A DNA stretch of 64,000 bases from assembly GCA_049585795.1 (NCBI GenBank), contig JBAVAQ010000112.1, forward strand, positions 124,001-188,000, read 5' to 3'. The translations under genes were made by a program, and so were the position numbers. The notes beneath the pieces are model-generated. The model was not told the DNA's origin. It did no database searches and saw nothing but the letters and a program-made list of their open reading frames with translations. Positions 41,477-51,597 of the stretch are shown here, one piece after another; positions within the stretch are counted from its first letter, which is position 1, and the number at the start of each line of letters is the position of its first letter. Origin of the DNA: JABDBE01 sp049585795 (lineage in GTDB: Bacteria; Acidobacteriota; Terriglobia; Terriglobales; Acidobacteriaceae).

Positions 41477-43453
41477 TTACGCTTCTTCGCTCTCGGTTAA
41501 TTTTGAGATCACGTTGAAATCTTCCAGCGTGGTCATGTCGCCTTTGACTTCCCCGCTGGTTGCGAGTTCACGGAGCAGACGGCGCATGATTTTGCCGCTG
41601 CGCGTCTTGGGGAGCATGTCGGTGAAGCGGATATCGTCGGGCTTGGCCATGGCGCCGATTTCTTTCGCGACCCAGCGCCGTAGTTCTTCTTTCAGCTCCG
41701 GCGTGGGCACACGGCCTTGTTGAAGTGTGACGAAGGCTGAGATGGCTTGGCCTTTGAGGTCGTCTGGACGTCCGACTACCGCGGCTTCCGCCACCGCTTC
41801 GTGCGCGACTAAGGCGGATTCTACTTCCATGGTGCTCAAGCGGTGTCCGGAGACGTTGATAACGTCGTCGACACGGCCCATGATCCAGAAATAGCCGTCT
41901 TTGTCTTTGCGCGCGCCGTCGCCGGTGAAGTATGCGCCCGGAATTTGCGACCAGTACTGCTTCACGTAGCGATCGGGATCGCCGTAGATGGTGCGAAGCA
42001 TGCCCGGCCAGGGCTGGCGGATAATCAAGTATCCCCCCGAGCCGTCGGGCACCGGTTTGCCGTCCATGTCGACGACCTCAGGCACGACGCCGGGAAACGG
42101 GCGCGTGGCCGAACCCGGCTTGGCTCCTACTGCGCCGGGCAGAGGCGTGATCATGATGTTTCCGGTCTCCGTCTGCCACCAGGTGTCGACGATGGGGCAC
42201 TTTTCGTGACCGATGACTTCGCGATACCACATCCAGGCCTCGGGATTGATTGGCTCTCCGACGGTGCCGAGCAAGCGGAGGCTATCGAGACGGTGCTTTC
42301 TGGGCCACTGTTCTCCCCACTTGATAAAAGTGCGAATCGCGGTGGGTGCCGTATATAGGATGTTCACCTGATGGCGGTCGATGATGCTCCAGAAGCGATC
42401 CGGCTCGGGGCAGTTGGGCGCGCCTTCGTACATCAGGCTGGTAGCGCCATTTTGCAGCGGGCCGTAGACGATGTAGCTGTGGCCGGTGACCCATCCGATG
42501 TCCGCCGTACACCAGTATGTGTCTTCTTCTTTGAGATCGAATACCCACTTCGTCGTGATGTACGTTCCGACGGAATACCCGCCCGTAGTGTGAACAACCC
42601 CTTTGGGTTTCCCGGTCGTGCCTGAGGTGTAGAGAATATACAGCGGGTGCTCGGCGTCGAGCGGTTCGGCTGGGCATTCGTCGGAAACCGAAGCCATCAG
42701 CTCGTGCCACCAGTGATCGCGTCCGGCTTGCAGATGGATTGGCGATCCGGTGCGCTTATAAACGACGACATACTTTACCGAGGGACAGGACTTTAGCGCT
42801 TCTTCGACGGCGGGAAATAGCTTGACTTCGGCGCCGCGGCGATAGGAGCCGTCCTGCGTGATCACGGCGACGGCTTGCGAGTCATGGATGCGATCGACGA
42901 GAGCGTTGGCAGCAAATCCGCCGAAGACGACAGTGTGTGGCGATCCAATGCGGGCGCAGGCCAGCATGGCGATGGGAAGCTCGGGAGTCATTCCCATGTA
43001 GATCGCGACCCGGTCGCCTTTCTTGACTCCAAGCGACTTCAGAACATTGGCGAATTTCTGCACTTCGCGATGCAGTTGCTGATAAGTGAGCGTGCGCACC
43101 TCGCCAGGTTCGCTCTCCCAGATGAGCGCGGCTTTGTTCTTGCGCCAGGTTTGCACGTGGCGATCGAGACAGTTGTAGGACAAATTGATCTGGCCGCCAA
43201 CGAACCACTTAGCCCAGGGGTTGTTCCATTCTAAAACCTTGTCCCACTTCTTAAACCAATGCAGTTCCTGCGCGATCCCTCCCCAGAACTTTTCCGGATG
43301 CTCGACGGATTCGCGATAAATGCGTTCGTAGTCTTCCAGGCTCTTGATGTGCGCTTGCTCGCGGAAATGCTCGGGAGGCTCAAAACTGCGCTGTTCCTGC
43401 AAGACAGAATCAATGGTGGTTTCGGAAGTGGGGATGGAAGCCTTCTCGGCCAT
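41477..43453 (-). CDS. acsA: Acetyl-CoA synthetase (AMP-forming)
   Basis: 658 residues from ATG 43453; a longer in-frame start at 43504 adds a non-homologous tail. It converts acetate, ATP and CoA to acetyl-CoA, AMP and PPi. Motifs: N-terminal FWGGIAQELHWFKKWDKVLE, YTSGTTGKPKGVVHTTGGYS (P-loop), VDTWWQTETG (adenine/acetate site), FTGDGARKDKDGYFWIMGRV and the catalytic Lys in PKTRSGKIMRRLLREL, normally acetylated for regulation. Length equals the family norm. It is convergent with the HEAT-like gene; no phosphotransacetylase or regulator is linked. Confidence 0.97.
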   Translation of the reverse strand: MAEKASIPTSETTIDSVLQEQRSFEPPEHFREQAHIKSLEDYERIYRESVEHPEKFWGGIAQELHWFKKWDKVLEWNNPWAKWFVGGQINLSYNCLDRHVQTWRKNKAALIWESEPGEVRTLTYQQLHREVQKFANVLKSLGVKKGDRVAIYMGMTPELPIAMLACARIGSPHTVVFGGFAANALVDRIHDSQAVAVITQDGSYRRGAEVKLFPAVEEALKSCPSVKYVVVYKRTGSPIHLQAGRDHWWHELMASVSDECPAEPLDAEHPLYILYTSGTTGKPKGVVHTTGGYSVGTYITTKWVFDLKEEDTYWCTADIGWVTGHSYIVYGPLQNGATSLMYEGAPNCPEPDRFWSIIDRHQVNILYTAPTAIRTFIKWGEQWPRKHRLDSLRLLGTVGEPINPEAWMWYREVIGHEKCPIVDTWWQTETGNIMITPLPGAVGAKPGSATRPFPGVVPEVVDMDGKPVPDGSGGYLIIRQPWPGMLRTIYGDPDRYVKQYWSQIPGAYFTGDGARKDKDGYFWIMGRVDDVINVSGHRLSTMEVESALVAHEAVAEAAVVGRPDDLKGQAISAFVTLQQGRVPTPELKEELRRWVAKEIGAMAKPDDIRFTDMLPKTRSGKIMRRLLRELATSGEVKGDMTTLEDFNVISKLTESEEA

Positions 43454-43551
43454 GGGCGGTTCCTCGGGCGTTGTAGACTGCGGCAAAGCTAAGCCGCATC
43501 GCATTCTACAGCGGATGGGGGGTTTTGTCTGTAGCGCGCCAGCGGTGCTCC

Positions 43552-43986
43552 TTACTGCAAGTCAAGGAACTTGCGACGGTCTTCTTCCGAGGGGATCGGG
43601 CAGGAATCGTACTTGCCGAAGATACGGTACCGGTTTTGCGCGACCAGATTATAGCCCCAGTTTCTCACCCACAAAGGCACAAGCCGCAGTGCTCCACCGA
43701 GAGCGGCCCATACACCACCGAGCTCCCGCAAAGCCACAACTGCGGCGTCGGACCGCGACGCTATACGCTCCTCGGACAGGGCGTAGTTCAGCACGACGTA
43801 CATGGTGTCGAGGTCGTTCGGAGAGGCGTTGTGCCGACGCAGGATCTCAGCCGCAAATTGGCTTTGCAACGAGGCAAAGCGAAAGCGGTCCTTTCGATCG
43901 CGCTTCAGAATGAACTGAACCAGGCGGTTGCAGAGGCCGCAAACGCCGTCGTAGAGAATGATCGGGTTGGGGGCGGAGACGGGCAT
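43552..43986 (-). CDS. DCC-family thiol-disulfide oxidoreductase (DUF393)
   Basis: 144 residues. The signature ILYDGVCGLCNRLVQFILKR with CxxC (DGVCGLC) at residues 13-19 is diagnostic for DUF393/DCC proteins, predicted thioredoxin-like oxidoreductases. The C terminus has ALGGALRLVPLWVRNWGYNL and IFGKYDSCPIP, also typical. Probably cytoplasmic or membrane-peripheral. Located upstream of acs but 99 nt away with its own direction; not clearly an operon. Substrates are unknown. Confidence 0.9.
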   Translation of the reverse strand: MPVSAPNPIILYDGVCGLCNRLVQFILKRDRKDRFRFASLQSQFAAEILRRHNASPNDLDTMYVVLNYALSEERIASRSDAAVVALRELGGVWAALGGALRLVPLWVRNWGYNLVAQNRYRIFGKYDSCPIPSEEDRRKFLDLQ

Positions 43987-44082
43987 CCTGCCTCATCTCC
44001 ATGCTACGCCAACGACGTGAAGGGCTGAGAACTGCCCAGGCGGAATGCCTTGAAGCATCACGGACTGATTCGCTTTGTAGGG

Positions 44083-44145
44083 GTCCTTCGACTTCGCCAG
44101 TCGGTTCGCCTTGCGAACCGACTGGCTACGCTCAGTATGACAGAG
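44083..44145. repeat. Family A repeat with a nested palindrome
   Basis: GTCCTTCGACTTCG ... CTACGCTCAGTATGACAG frames an inserted perfect palindrome CCAGTCGGTTCG-CCTTG-CGAACCGACTGG. Confidence 0.65.
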
Positions 44146-44154
44146 ATAGGGAAA

Positions 44155-45075
44155 TCAGCGGCCGTTGCCGGTTTTGCGTTTCATCTCGGGCACGTAGTCT
44201 TCGACTTCTGCTTTTTCCAGCAGATAAACGCCGGGGCCCTGCTGGCCTCGAACCGTTCGGCAGAATTCCGCCACGAAGAATCCCGCATTGAAAGCTTCGG
44301 TGAACGCCCATCGGGTGTGCAGACGCCAGTCCCAAGCCAGAGCAGGATCTTTTCGTTCGACGTCGCCGATGTCGGTGGGGATCTCAATCGCAATTCGTTG
44401 ACGATTGACGGCATCGGAAAGATCGGTGCGGGACGGCTTGCCATCGCCATTGAATTGGATCAAGGGAGTCAAGGTAGACAGCGCGTCAAGGACCTCCGCG
44501 CGACGGTCTTTTCCTTGCAGGCGGGCCTGCACGCGGCGGCTCGCCAGTGGCCACGTGACCCACAGACGATCCGTGCCATTGCGGTGCAGAACGCTGGATG
44601 TTTCCGGACCGTAAAAATCGACTTTGTAATTGTCCGATACCACTCCCAGTTTGGTGAAATTCAAGTGGGCGTTTCTGCTCTGCAGGGGATCGAAGGTCCA
44701 GGTCATTTCACCAATGTTGGTTCGACCATCGTCTATGCGAAGCGCCAGAACTCGCTCACGCTGCGCCAGTTTCAAGTTGTAGCCCAGCCGCGAATTTCGA
44801 TAGGGTTCGCGCACCGCCAGCATGTGCGAGTGGACAATCAAACGACCGTCCTCCAAACCTAGAAAGCCGAAGGCAAAGCCGACCAGCTTTGTGCCGTCGA
44901 AAGCGCCCACCCAGATGCTTCCCGCCTCCTTAGTGGCGATGGCGAGGGTCAGCGGCGTGGTGTCGAGGTCGGAAAGACGCCACACTTCCCTTTCGACCTC
45001 CTCCGCTTGTTTCAGGTCTTCAAAGCTCTGCAAGTCCCGAATCGTGAGCGCCGATTTGGATTTCGTTTCGAGCAT
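44155..45075 (-). CDS. GNAT-superfamily acetyltransferase (COG3375-like)
   Basis: 306 residues. The N-terminal GNAT fold shows LTIRDLQSFEDLKQAEEVER, the acetyl-CoA-binding strand LVGFAFGFLGLEDGRLIVHS and the motif-A-like VREPYRNSRLGYNLKLAQRE. The extended C-terminal half (KVDFYGPETSSVLHRNGTDR, ALAWDWRLHTRWAFTEAFNA) matches the large predicted acetyltransferases grouped as COG3375. The substrate is unknown. The family A repeat lies right behind its stop codon. Confidence 0.86.
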   Translation of the reverse strand: MLETKSKSALTIRDLQSFEDLKQAEEVEREVWRLSDLDTTPLTLAIATKEAGSIWVGAFDGTKLVGFAFGFLGLEDGRLIVHSHMLAVREPYRNSRLGYNLKLAQRERVLALRIDDGRTNIGEMTWTFDPLQSRNAHLNFTKLGVVSDNYKVDFYGPETSSVLHRNGTDRLWVTWPLASRRVQARLQGKDRRAEVLDALSTLTPLIQFNGDGKPSRTDLSDAVNRQRIAIEIPTDIGDVERKDPALAWDWRLHTRWAFTEAFNAGFFVAEFCRTVRGQQGPGVYLLEKAEVEDYVPEMKRKTGNGR

Positions 45076-45272
45076 TGCAAAGAATTGCAGGCGAAGGCGA
45101 ACAATATACGCGAGAAGTTGCGCTTGCGCCAGCGAGACGTAGCCGGCATGTCGTTGGCACAGGATGTGTCCGGTTGGATTAGCAAGATTTGTGGGCGGTG
45201 GAAGTCAGGGGATCATGGGCAGCATGATCTCTTAACGCCGCCATGAAGCGGGCGATGCCGGTGCCGCGGTGA

Positions 45273-45668
45273 TTAAATGATTCGTAAGCTCACGACATGA
45301 AACAACTCGCCATTCATGTAACCGCTTATTGAAACCCGATGTCCTTCGTAATCTCGCACTGCCTCCGGATTCTCGAGTGCAGTCGAAGTTTGAGTTCCGT
45401 CTTCAACAATGACAGCTTTTCCTTTTCGGGCAAGACAGAGGTCTATGGAATCGGCCGGGGCTGGCGGCTGGGGAGGGGGCGGCGGGGACCCTGGGGGTAG
45501 GACCGGAGGCGGGGGAGGGGGCGGCGCAGGAACCGAACAGCCGATCGTCCCATAGATCGTGGTTTCCGCCGTTTCCTTCTTCTTTTTTTCGCGAGCACCG
45601 GACACTGCCGCCAATAGCATCAACAAGATCAACATCGCGACAGTGGACATTGCCAGTGTTTTTCTCAT
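45273..45668 (-). CDS. Exported proline-rich hypothetical protein
   Basis: 131 residues from ATG 45668 (GGGAGG 7 nt upstream; the longer frame to 45707 is rejected). A signal peptide (LAMSTVAMLILLMLLAAVSG) and a Lys-rich stretch are followed by a Pro-rich region (APPPPPPPVLPPGSPPPPPQ) of about 25 residues and a small C-terminal domain (DLCLARKGKAVIVEDGTQTS, GHRVSISGYMNGELFHVVSL). The C-terminal part resembles OB-fold-like domains that follow signal peptides in small acidobacterial proteins. Two Cys residues could form a disulfide. Confidence 0.72.
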   Translation of the reverse strand: MRKTLAMSTVAMLILLMLLAAVSGAREKKKKETAETTIYGTIGCSVPAPPPPPPPVLPPGSPPPPPQPPAPADSIDLCLARKGKAVIVEDGTQTSTALENPEAVRDYEGHRVSISGYMNGELFHVVSLRII

Positions 45669-45893
45669 GCTCGAATCCTCCCAGTAAAATGGCGGATCAC
45701 CGCACAAACAAGCACTTTATATCATACCCGGTTGCGCCAATAACCGTGGTTTCCGAAGGGAATCGATGGTAAGAATGTGCCTTTCGAGTTAACCCGATTT
45801 TCTTCGGAAATTTGTATGCTCGTCCGCCCGCCACCGCTCGTACAGTCCGAAACCTAAGTCGGAGGCCACGAGCTCGGTCCCCGAGTCCAAGAA

Positions 45894-47291
45894 TCAATCA
45901 TCATCGGGATCGGTGGGGGTGCGGGTGTCGTTTAAGAAGTGGCTGGCCTCGAGTGGGGCGGCGATGGTTTGAAACGTCAGCGGGGTCTGATTGTAATCGA
46001 AGCAATCGGACAAGTCGTCGGCGTTGGCATCGGCGTAGTCGAGCGAGTTCAGTCCGAAATTTTCCTCGATGTACTTCAGGATGCTGCCAAACTGATGGTT
46101 TACGTGGGAAACATAAGCTGCCTTGGCGTAGGGGGAAACGACGATCAGGGGCACGCGGAAACCGTATTCGTAGGAGTTGATGACGGTAGGAGCGACGTGG
46201 TCGTACCAGCCCCCCCAATCGTCCCAGGAGATGAAAATCGCAGTGTTGGACCAATAGGGACTGTTCCCGATAGCATTCACTACCGAGGCCACCCAGGAGG
46301 GCCCGGAACCATCGGTAATATCGGCATGATCCGATGCCTGGCCACTCGGAATGACCCAACTCACGGTTTTCAGCTGGCCACTGCTAACGTCGGTAAGAAC
46401 TTGCTTGTAATTTAAGACGACGTTGTTGACCCAATCAGAACCGGTGCAGGTAGTGCCATTGGGCGGAGGCACATTGGGTCCGCACATATGCTGAATTGCA
46501 TTGGGGGCGTTCCAGATGATCCCGGCCGAAGGCGCGTAATATCGCCAGCTGATTGCTTTTGCATTGAGTTCGTCGGTCAGCGTGGGATGCTCGAAACAGG
46601 GATAGATCATTTGCGATTCGCTTCCGCTCGGATCAATCAAGGCCACTAGCTCGCTGGGCGGAGCGATACAACCGGTATTGTTGAAGGACCCCATTCCCGG
46701 CGGATTGTCGGCAACGAATAAGTTGCTCCCAACGCTCGGCGCGGAGGTTCCCGAAATAATAAACTGGTGCGCGGGAAAGCTCGGGCCCTGATTGGTCTGG
46801 AACATCCGGTCGCCGAAGCTGTAGGTTTCAGCCATCTGAAAGTAGGGTGCTGCCTCGTTGGGATCGACGTACTTGAACCAAGCATTAGGCGGTGGACAAG
46901 GTGGTGGCGCGTTCGGGTTACAGCCCACGTTGATTTTGTCGGCGCCATCCATCTTGCCACCGTCATACATCTCCAGGAACGCCTTATGAGAATGGTCCAG
47001 ATCGAAATCGGTTTTCAACGATATCGGGGTCAATGTGATCTTCTGACCCAGCGAGTTGATCCCGTAGTTCTGGATGTCGGCGCCGCGTTGCACCAGGACT
47101 GGATCCTGAAACAGATTGTCGGTGGAGCGATTTTCCTGGAAAATCACGACCACATGCTGGATCTTCTGGGAGGGAGGTGGGGGCGAGGTCGTCGAACCCC
47201 CGCTGCTTCCACCGCAACCATTCAAGTTGATCAGTAAGCCTGCCACACCGGCCAGCAAGCTCCACAACAAGAGCATTTTAGGTCGAAGCAT
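45894..47291 (-). CDS. Exported PF04185-family phosphoesterase (acid phosphatase/phospholipase C-like)
   Basis: 465 residues. The N terminus carries a lipobox-like Cys (LLINLNGCGGSSGGSTTSPP), so this is probably a lipoprotein. The phosphoesterase core: IQHVVVIFQENRSTDNLFQD (catalytic Asn/Glu region), DLDHSHKAFLEMYDGGKMDG, ISWDDWGGWYDHVAPTVINS and VPLIVVSPYAKAAYVSHVNH. Family members hydrolyse phosphate esters or phospholipids; the substrate here is unknown. It is one of three paralogues in the window (58858, 61221) and, unlike them, lacks the HYDIN/ASH tail. Divergent from the GH-A gene at 47586. Confidence 0.9.
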   Translation of the reverse strand: MLRPKMLLLWSLLAGVAGLLINLNGCGGSSGGSTTSPPPPSQKIQHVVVIFQENRSTDNLFQDPVLVQRGADIQNYGINSLGQKITLTPISLKTDFDLDHSHKAFLEMYDGGKMDGADKINVGCNPNAPPPCPPPNAWFKYVDPNEAAPYFQMAETYSFGDRMFQTNQGPSFPAHQFIISGTSAPSVGSNLFVADNPPGMGSFNNTGCIAPPSELVALIDPSGSESQMIYPCFEHPTLTDELNAKAISWRYYAPSAGIIWNAPNAIQHMCGPNVPPPNGTTCTGSDWVNNVVLNYKQVLTDVSSGQLKTVSWVIPSGQASDHADITDGSGPSWVASVVNAIGNSPYWSNTAIFISWDDWGGWYDHVAPTVINSYEYGFRVPLIVVSPYAKAAYVSHVNHQFGSILKYIEENFGLNSLDYADANADDLSDCFDYNQTPLTFQTIAAPLEASHFLNDTRTPTDPDDD

Positions 47292-47585
47292 TCATTTCTC
47301 CGTTCAAGAAGTCGCGCGCCCCTAAGAATACCTTAACCCCAGGAAGGTTGTTTCCACTCGCTCCAGTCCCCTGGAAAGGTTCAGGGCGTCTTGTCTGTCA
47401 GTCGAGAGTCGATAGGAAACCGTGGAGAAAATATGTACTTCTGGGACTTGCAGGGTTACAACGACCTGTCCAGAATGCCGAGACCATCCGGGTGGGGCAT
47501 CGGTGTGACCACCGCACCGAAATCGCATCGTTCCGGCTCCTTCGATTCTGTTTCTTTTGGATGATTCCGACGGAGGTAAAGTTCG

Positions 47586-48893
47586 GTGAACGTTCGGGGT
47601 TTTTCTTCGCTTGCAATTTCAGCCCTAATCTTGCTCGCGAGTGCGGACCCGACGCCCCTACACGCCGAACACTACCAGCAGCTTTTTAGCATGAGCATGA
47701 ACGGCGGAGTGATTGCCGATTGGCACCCTGAGCCGTGGCCTTCGGTCTACTTTAAGGGGCTTCGCTTATGGGATACCGGCACCATGTGGTTCAATCTCAA
47801 CCCAGGGGACGGGGTTTACGACTGGTCCCAACTGGATAAGTGGTTGGCGGCCGCCGGCGAGAATGGAAACGACGTAGTTTACACATTTGCTGGAGTACCG
47901 CAGTGGGTCTCGTCGAATCCTGACGATAACAGTTGTTTATTGGGGCCAGGCACTTGCGACCCGCCGGACGATTTGAATGCCGACGGCACCGGTACGGACC
48001 AGCACTGGAAAGACTTCGTGACCGCGCTCGCGGAGCACAGCGAGAACAGCGCAACGGCCCACATCAGCTTTTGGGAGATGTGGAACGAACCGATGCACAC
48101 CATTTTCTGGAACGGCACCTACGCGCAGCTCATACGCATGGTGAGCGATGCCTATGGGATCATCAAGGGCATCGATCCCAACGCAGTCGTTTTGAGTCAC
48201 GGATTCGGATGGCAATCCACCACTACGATGGCCTGGATGGGAGGCTATTTCGCGGCCGGTGCGGGGCCCTACGCCGACGCCATCTCGGTGCATGGTTATT
48301 GCAAGAATAGCGGCGGAACCTACGGTCCGCCTGAGAATGTCGTCAAGTATAGTGCGCTTTTCAGGGCGGTGCTGCAGCAGCAGGGCCAAGAGGGAAAACC
48401 AATCTGGGACCTGGAAGGAAACTGGGGCCCGGGTCTACTGACCGACCCGGATATGCAAGCTGGTTGGCTCGCGCGCTTCTACCTGTTCCATGTGTCCGAA
48501 GACGTCAAACGCATGTATTGGTTTCTATGGAACGGAGGCGACACTGGCGGACTTTGGATACCTGATCCGCAAAATCACTCCGACCCGGGAACACTGTTGA
48601 AGCCAGGAATCGCCTATCGCGAAGTCGGCAATTGGGTAATCGGCACGGAACTCTCTAGCCAGTGCTCTGCCCAGGGGACAGTCTGGACCTGCGGCTTCAC
48701 CGGTAGCGGCGGATATCAGGCCTTGGCGGTTTGGGATGCGTCCGGTACCTGCAGCAACGGGGAGTGCACCATCACCAAGTATTACTTCTCCGGGGATTAC
48801 GTGAACTATCGCACCCTGTATGGCCACACACTCCAGATCTCAGGCGATTGGGTGCCGATTGGGGCCAGACCGATCCTGCTGCAAAATCAATAA
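47586..48893 (+). CDS. Exported clan GH-A glycoside hydrolase (GH39-like)
   Basis: 435 residues from GTG 47586 with GGAGG 8 nt upstream. A signal peptide (SSLAISALILLASADPTPLH) is followed by a (beta/alpha)8 barrel: LRLWDTGTMWFNLNPGDGVY, WEMWNEPMHT with the acid/base N-E at 167-168, SHGYGW-like strands, and LEGNWG with nucleophile E277. The arrangement is typical of GH39/GH5-type enzymes. Four Cys residues in the C-terminal domain (CSAQGTVWTCGF, CSNGEC) may form disulfides. Probable polysaccharide hydrolase of the periplasm or surface. It has a paralogue at 53809; neighbours are a phosphoesterase and an NHL protein. Confidence 0.88.
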   Translation: MNVRGFSSLAISALILLASADPTPLHAEHYQQLFSMSMNGGVIADWHPEPWPSVYFKGLRLWDTGTMWFNLNPGDGVYDWSQLDKWLAAAGENGNDVVYTFAGVPQWVSSNPDDNSCLLGPGTCDPPDDLNADGTGTDQHWKDFVTALAEHSENSATAHISFWEMWNEPMHTIFWNGTYAQLIRMVSDAYGIIKGIDPNAVVLSHGFGWQSTTTMAWMGGYFAAGAGPYADAISVHGYCKNSGGTYGPPENVVKYSALFRAVLQQQGQEGKPIWDLEGNWGPGLLTDPDMQAGWLARFYLFHVSEDVKRMYWFLWNGGDTGGLWIPDPQNHSDPGTLLKPGIAYREVGNWVIGTELSSQCSAQGTVWTCGFTGSGGYQALAVWDASGTCSNGECTITKYYFSGDYVNYRTLYGHTLQISGDWVPIGARPILLQNQ

Positions 48894-49001
48894 TTCTTTG
48901 AGCTTGCGCCTGCTGGGTGTCGATCAGCTGAGACGGCGTCTTTCGACGCGCGGCACGGCCTTCGATGCCGAGAATGGGATCTCGCGCCGCCCAACGAAAA
49001 G

Positions 49002-49051
49002 CCCCACTCAAGCCAAAGGACAAAAGACAGCTGGAGTGGGCCACCCCCGCG
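49002..49051. repeat. Repeat related to the 24041/24271 unit, inverted
   Basis: CCCCACTCAAGCCAAAGGAC, then GGAGTGGGCCACCCCCGCGG. Read on the minus strand it matches the ends of the 24-kb unit (GTGGCCCA(C/T)T ... TTTGGCTTGAGTGGGG). Confidence 0.6.
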
Positions 49052-49072
49052 GAATTCATCGACCGCGCTCGA

Positions 49073-51340
49073 CTATTTCTTCGCCGCCAAGTCGACCTGA
49101 CGGATGCGGTTGTTGCCGGTGTCGGCAATCAACAGGACTTCTGATCCGTTGACCGCGAGGCCGATATTATCGAGGGTCGCGTCGATGGCGGGACCACCGT
49201 CCCCGCCAAAGCCTCCCCGCTGCGGATGAGTCGGATCGCCGGCTACCGTGCTCACGAGCAGAGTCGCGGCATCAATGCGGCGGACCACTTCATCCGCGCC
49301 GCCGCCTACAAAGACGTTGCCGGTCGGATCAAGCGCCACTTCCAACGGATTCTGTTGAGAGGCCGACTTGGCCGTGCCACCGTCGCCAGCGAAGGTAGCT
49401 TTTCCGTTGAATGCGAACGTAACAATGTCTCCGACTGGCGCTGTCGCGCCGCCACAGCCCTTGGCGACAGCAAGCACGCAACGGATGCGGTTGTTTTGTG
49501 AATCGGCGATGTAAACGTTCTGCGAGCCGTCCACCGCCACTCCGTACGGGCGATTCAACCGAGCGCTGGTGGCCGGACCATGATCACCTTTGTAACCCCT
49601 GACCCCGGTGCCCGCAATGGTTGTGATCGTGCCAGTCGTATCCACTTTGCGGATGCGATGATCAAAGTAATCCGCAATGTAGACGTTCCCTTTTCCGTCG
49701 ACCGCCACTGACGTCGGGCTGGTCATATTCGCCTTGGTGGCTGGTCCACCATCGCCGCAAGGATTGGTGGTAATCACGCAGGCGGTGCCGCTGCCCGCAA
49801 AGGTCGTGATATTGCCTGAACCGTTCACTTTGCGTATAACGAGATTCCCCAAGTCGGCAATGTAGACATTATTCGAAGCGTCGACCGCGACGCCCGATGG
49901 AGCATTCAAAGTCGCGCTCGTAGCCGCTCCGCCGTCACCGGTCCAACCCTGATCGCCGGTACCTGCGATCGTGGTGATGGTGCCGGAGGCGTTCACTTTT
50001 CGCACGCGATTGTTGGCCGTATCCGCAATGTAGTAGTTGCCAGAGCTATCCCAGGCAACGGCATTCGGAGAGGCGAGGATAGCGCTCGTGGCGGCTGAGC
50101 CATCTCCACCGGAACCACCTCCGGCCAGCGTATTGAGAACTCCTAATTTCGTCTGACGGATGCGGTTGTTGCCGGTATCGGCAACTATGTATCCCAGGCC
50201 GTCCGCGAACGCGCCTTTTGGTTGATCAAGCGCTGCCGCGCGCGGCGGGCCGCCGTCGCCCGAAAAGCCTTGGACACCGCTGCCGATCACGGTATTGATG
50301 GTCCCAGTGGACACGGTTACCTTGCGGATGCGGTTGTCCAACTCGTCCGCCATAAAGACATTCCCCGATGCGTCCAGCGCCAGACCCCAGGGATTAAACA
50401 AATTGGCGTTAATGGCCGGGCCTCCGTCGCCGCAGTTGTTGGTAGGGACAACACAATGTTTTCCGTTACCCGCGAACTTGTTGATGATCCCGTTCGAGAC
50501 CACGCGGACGCGTTGGTCCCGGGTATCGGCGACGTAGATATTGCCTGAGGCATCCACGGCGACACCCGCAGGCAAGTCCAGACGCGCGCTACCTGCCGGA
50601 CCACCATCGCCACAGGTGAACGATGGACCGCTGCAGATAATGCCGCTGCCGATTATGGTATTTATATTCCCCGAACTGTCCACCAGACGAATACGCTGAT
50701 CGCCAGTGTCAGCGATATAAAGATTTCCTGCGCCGTCCAGTGCGATTTGCTGGGGTTGCCTGAGTTGGGCCTGGGTAGCGGGCCCGCCGTCGCCACATGC
50801 GTAGGTGCCTCCAGCACAGACTTGTCCGTTGCCAGCGACCGTGGTGATGTTGCCGCTGGTATCGATCTTGCGAACCTTGTTGAGGTCGATTAAGTAGAGA
50901 TTGCCCATGCTATCAAAGGTCAGCGAAGTCGGTCCGCTTAGTGCAGCCTCGGTCGCGGGGCCGCCGTCGCCCAGATAACCCTGATATCCCACACCTGCGA
51001 TGACATGCAGCGTGCCCGTTGTATCCACCTTGAAAACGTAAAAGCTTTCGGGCGCAGCGATATAGAGATTCCCGCCCGCGTCCCTTATGACCGAGGTCAC
51101 CCCCGGAATGTCGGCGGACGTAGCCGCGCCGCCCGGAACTCCACCCCCGGCCACGGTGTTGATGTTCTGCCCCTGCGCTAATAAGGCGAGCGAGATGCAG
51201 AAGGCTGCGATCCGAACCATCGGCGAAAGAAAAGCGCGAAGCCCCGAGGCCCTGCGCGCAGTCGTTAGTTTCCTGGAAGGTTGAGCGCCGACAGAATCGA
51301 CACGCGTGGCAAAAGACAGAACCTGGCTGGCGAAGAGCAT
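49073..51340 (-). CDS. Exported NHL-repeat beta-propeller protein
   Basis: 755 residues. A signal peptide (AFCISLALLAQG) precedes about twelve NHL-type units of 45-60 residues, each with GDGGPA, a P.gVAvD step, NVYIAD and RIRKV (for example GNLYLIDLNKVRKIDTSGNI, SGNVFMADELDNRIRKVTVS). NHL units form a beta-propeller, probably two or more blades sets here given the length. A Cys pair with CGDGGPA is repeated, hinting at disulfides. No catalytic motif; probable surface or secreted binding protein. It has a close paralogue at 55555 and sits next to a GH-A enzyme in both places. Confidence 0.9.
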   Translation of the reverse strand: MLFASQVLSFATRVDSVGAQPSRKLTTARRASGLRAFLSPMVRIAAFCISLALLAQGQNINTVAGGGVPGGAATSADIPGVTSVIRDAGGNLYIAAPESFYVFKVDTTGTLHVIAGVGYQGYLGDGGPATEAALSGPTSLTFDSMGNLYLIDLNKVRKIDTSGNITTVAGNGQVCAGGTYACGDGGPATQAQLRQPQQIALDGAGNLYIADTGDQRIRLVDSSGNINTIIGSGIICSGPSFTCGDGGPAGSARLDLPAGVAVDASGNIYVADTRDQRVRVVSNGIINKFAGNGKHCVVPTNNCGDGGPAINANLFNPWGLALDASGNVFMADELDNRIRKVTVSTGTINTVIGSGVQGFSGDGGPPRAAALDQPKGAFADGLGYIVADTGNNRIRQTKLGVLNTLAGGGSGGDGSAATSAILASPNAVAWDSSGNYYIADTANNRVRKVNASGTITTIAGTGDQGWTGDGGAATSATLNAPSGVAVDASNNVYIADLGNLVIRKVNGSGNITTFAGSGTACVITTNPCGDGGPATKANMTSPTSVAVDGKGNVYIADYFDHRIRKVDTTGTITTIAGTGVRGYKGDHGPATSARLNRPYGVAVDGSQNVYIADSQNNRIRCVLAVAKGCGGATAPVGDIVTFAFNGKATFAGDGGTAKSASQQNPLEVALDPTGNVFVGGGADEVVRRIDAATLLVSTVAGDPTHPQRGGFGGDGGPAIDATLDNIGLAVNGSEVLLIADTGNNRIRQVDLAAKK

Positions 51341-51597
51341 ATTACCTCCGAAAGGCGGTTAAAAGATTCCTGGGACTTGCTCAGCAGTTGAAGGTCGGGG
51401 GATTACTTCGAACTGAAGCCTTGGTGCATTGACATTGAACATGCCCACATTCATGGAAAAAGTCAACAGGAAACTGAATGCCGGATTCGACGCATTGCCA
51501 TTGACGATGCGAGATCGGCCGCAAATCGATATATCCGGGTGAACCCGTGGGAGCACTCAGCGGCCTCGACGCGTCGGATCGTGCAGGCTCATTGCGC

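Noticed and set aside
51359..51556. 65-aa frame between the NHL and ACP genes
   Set aside because: No ribosome-binding site, no similarity, composition like shadow frames.
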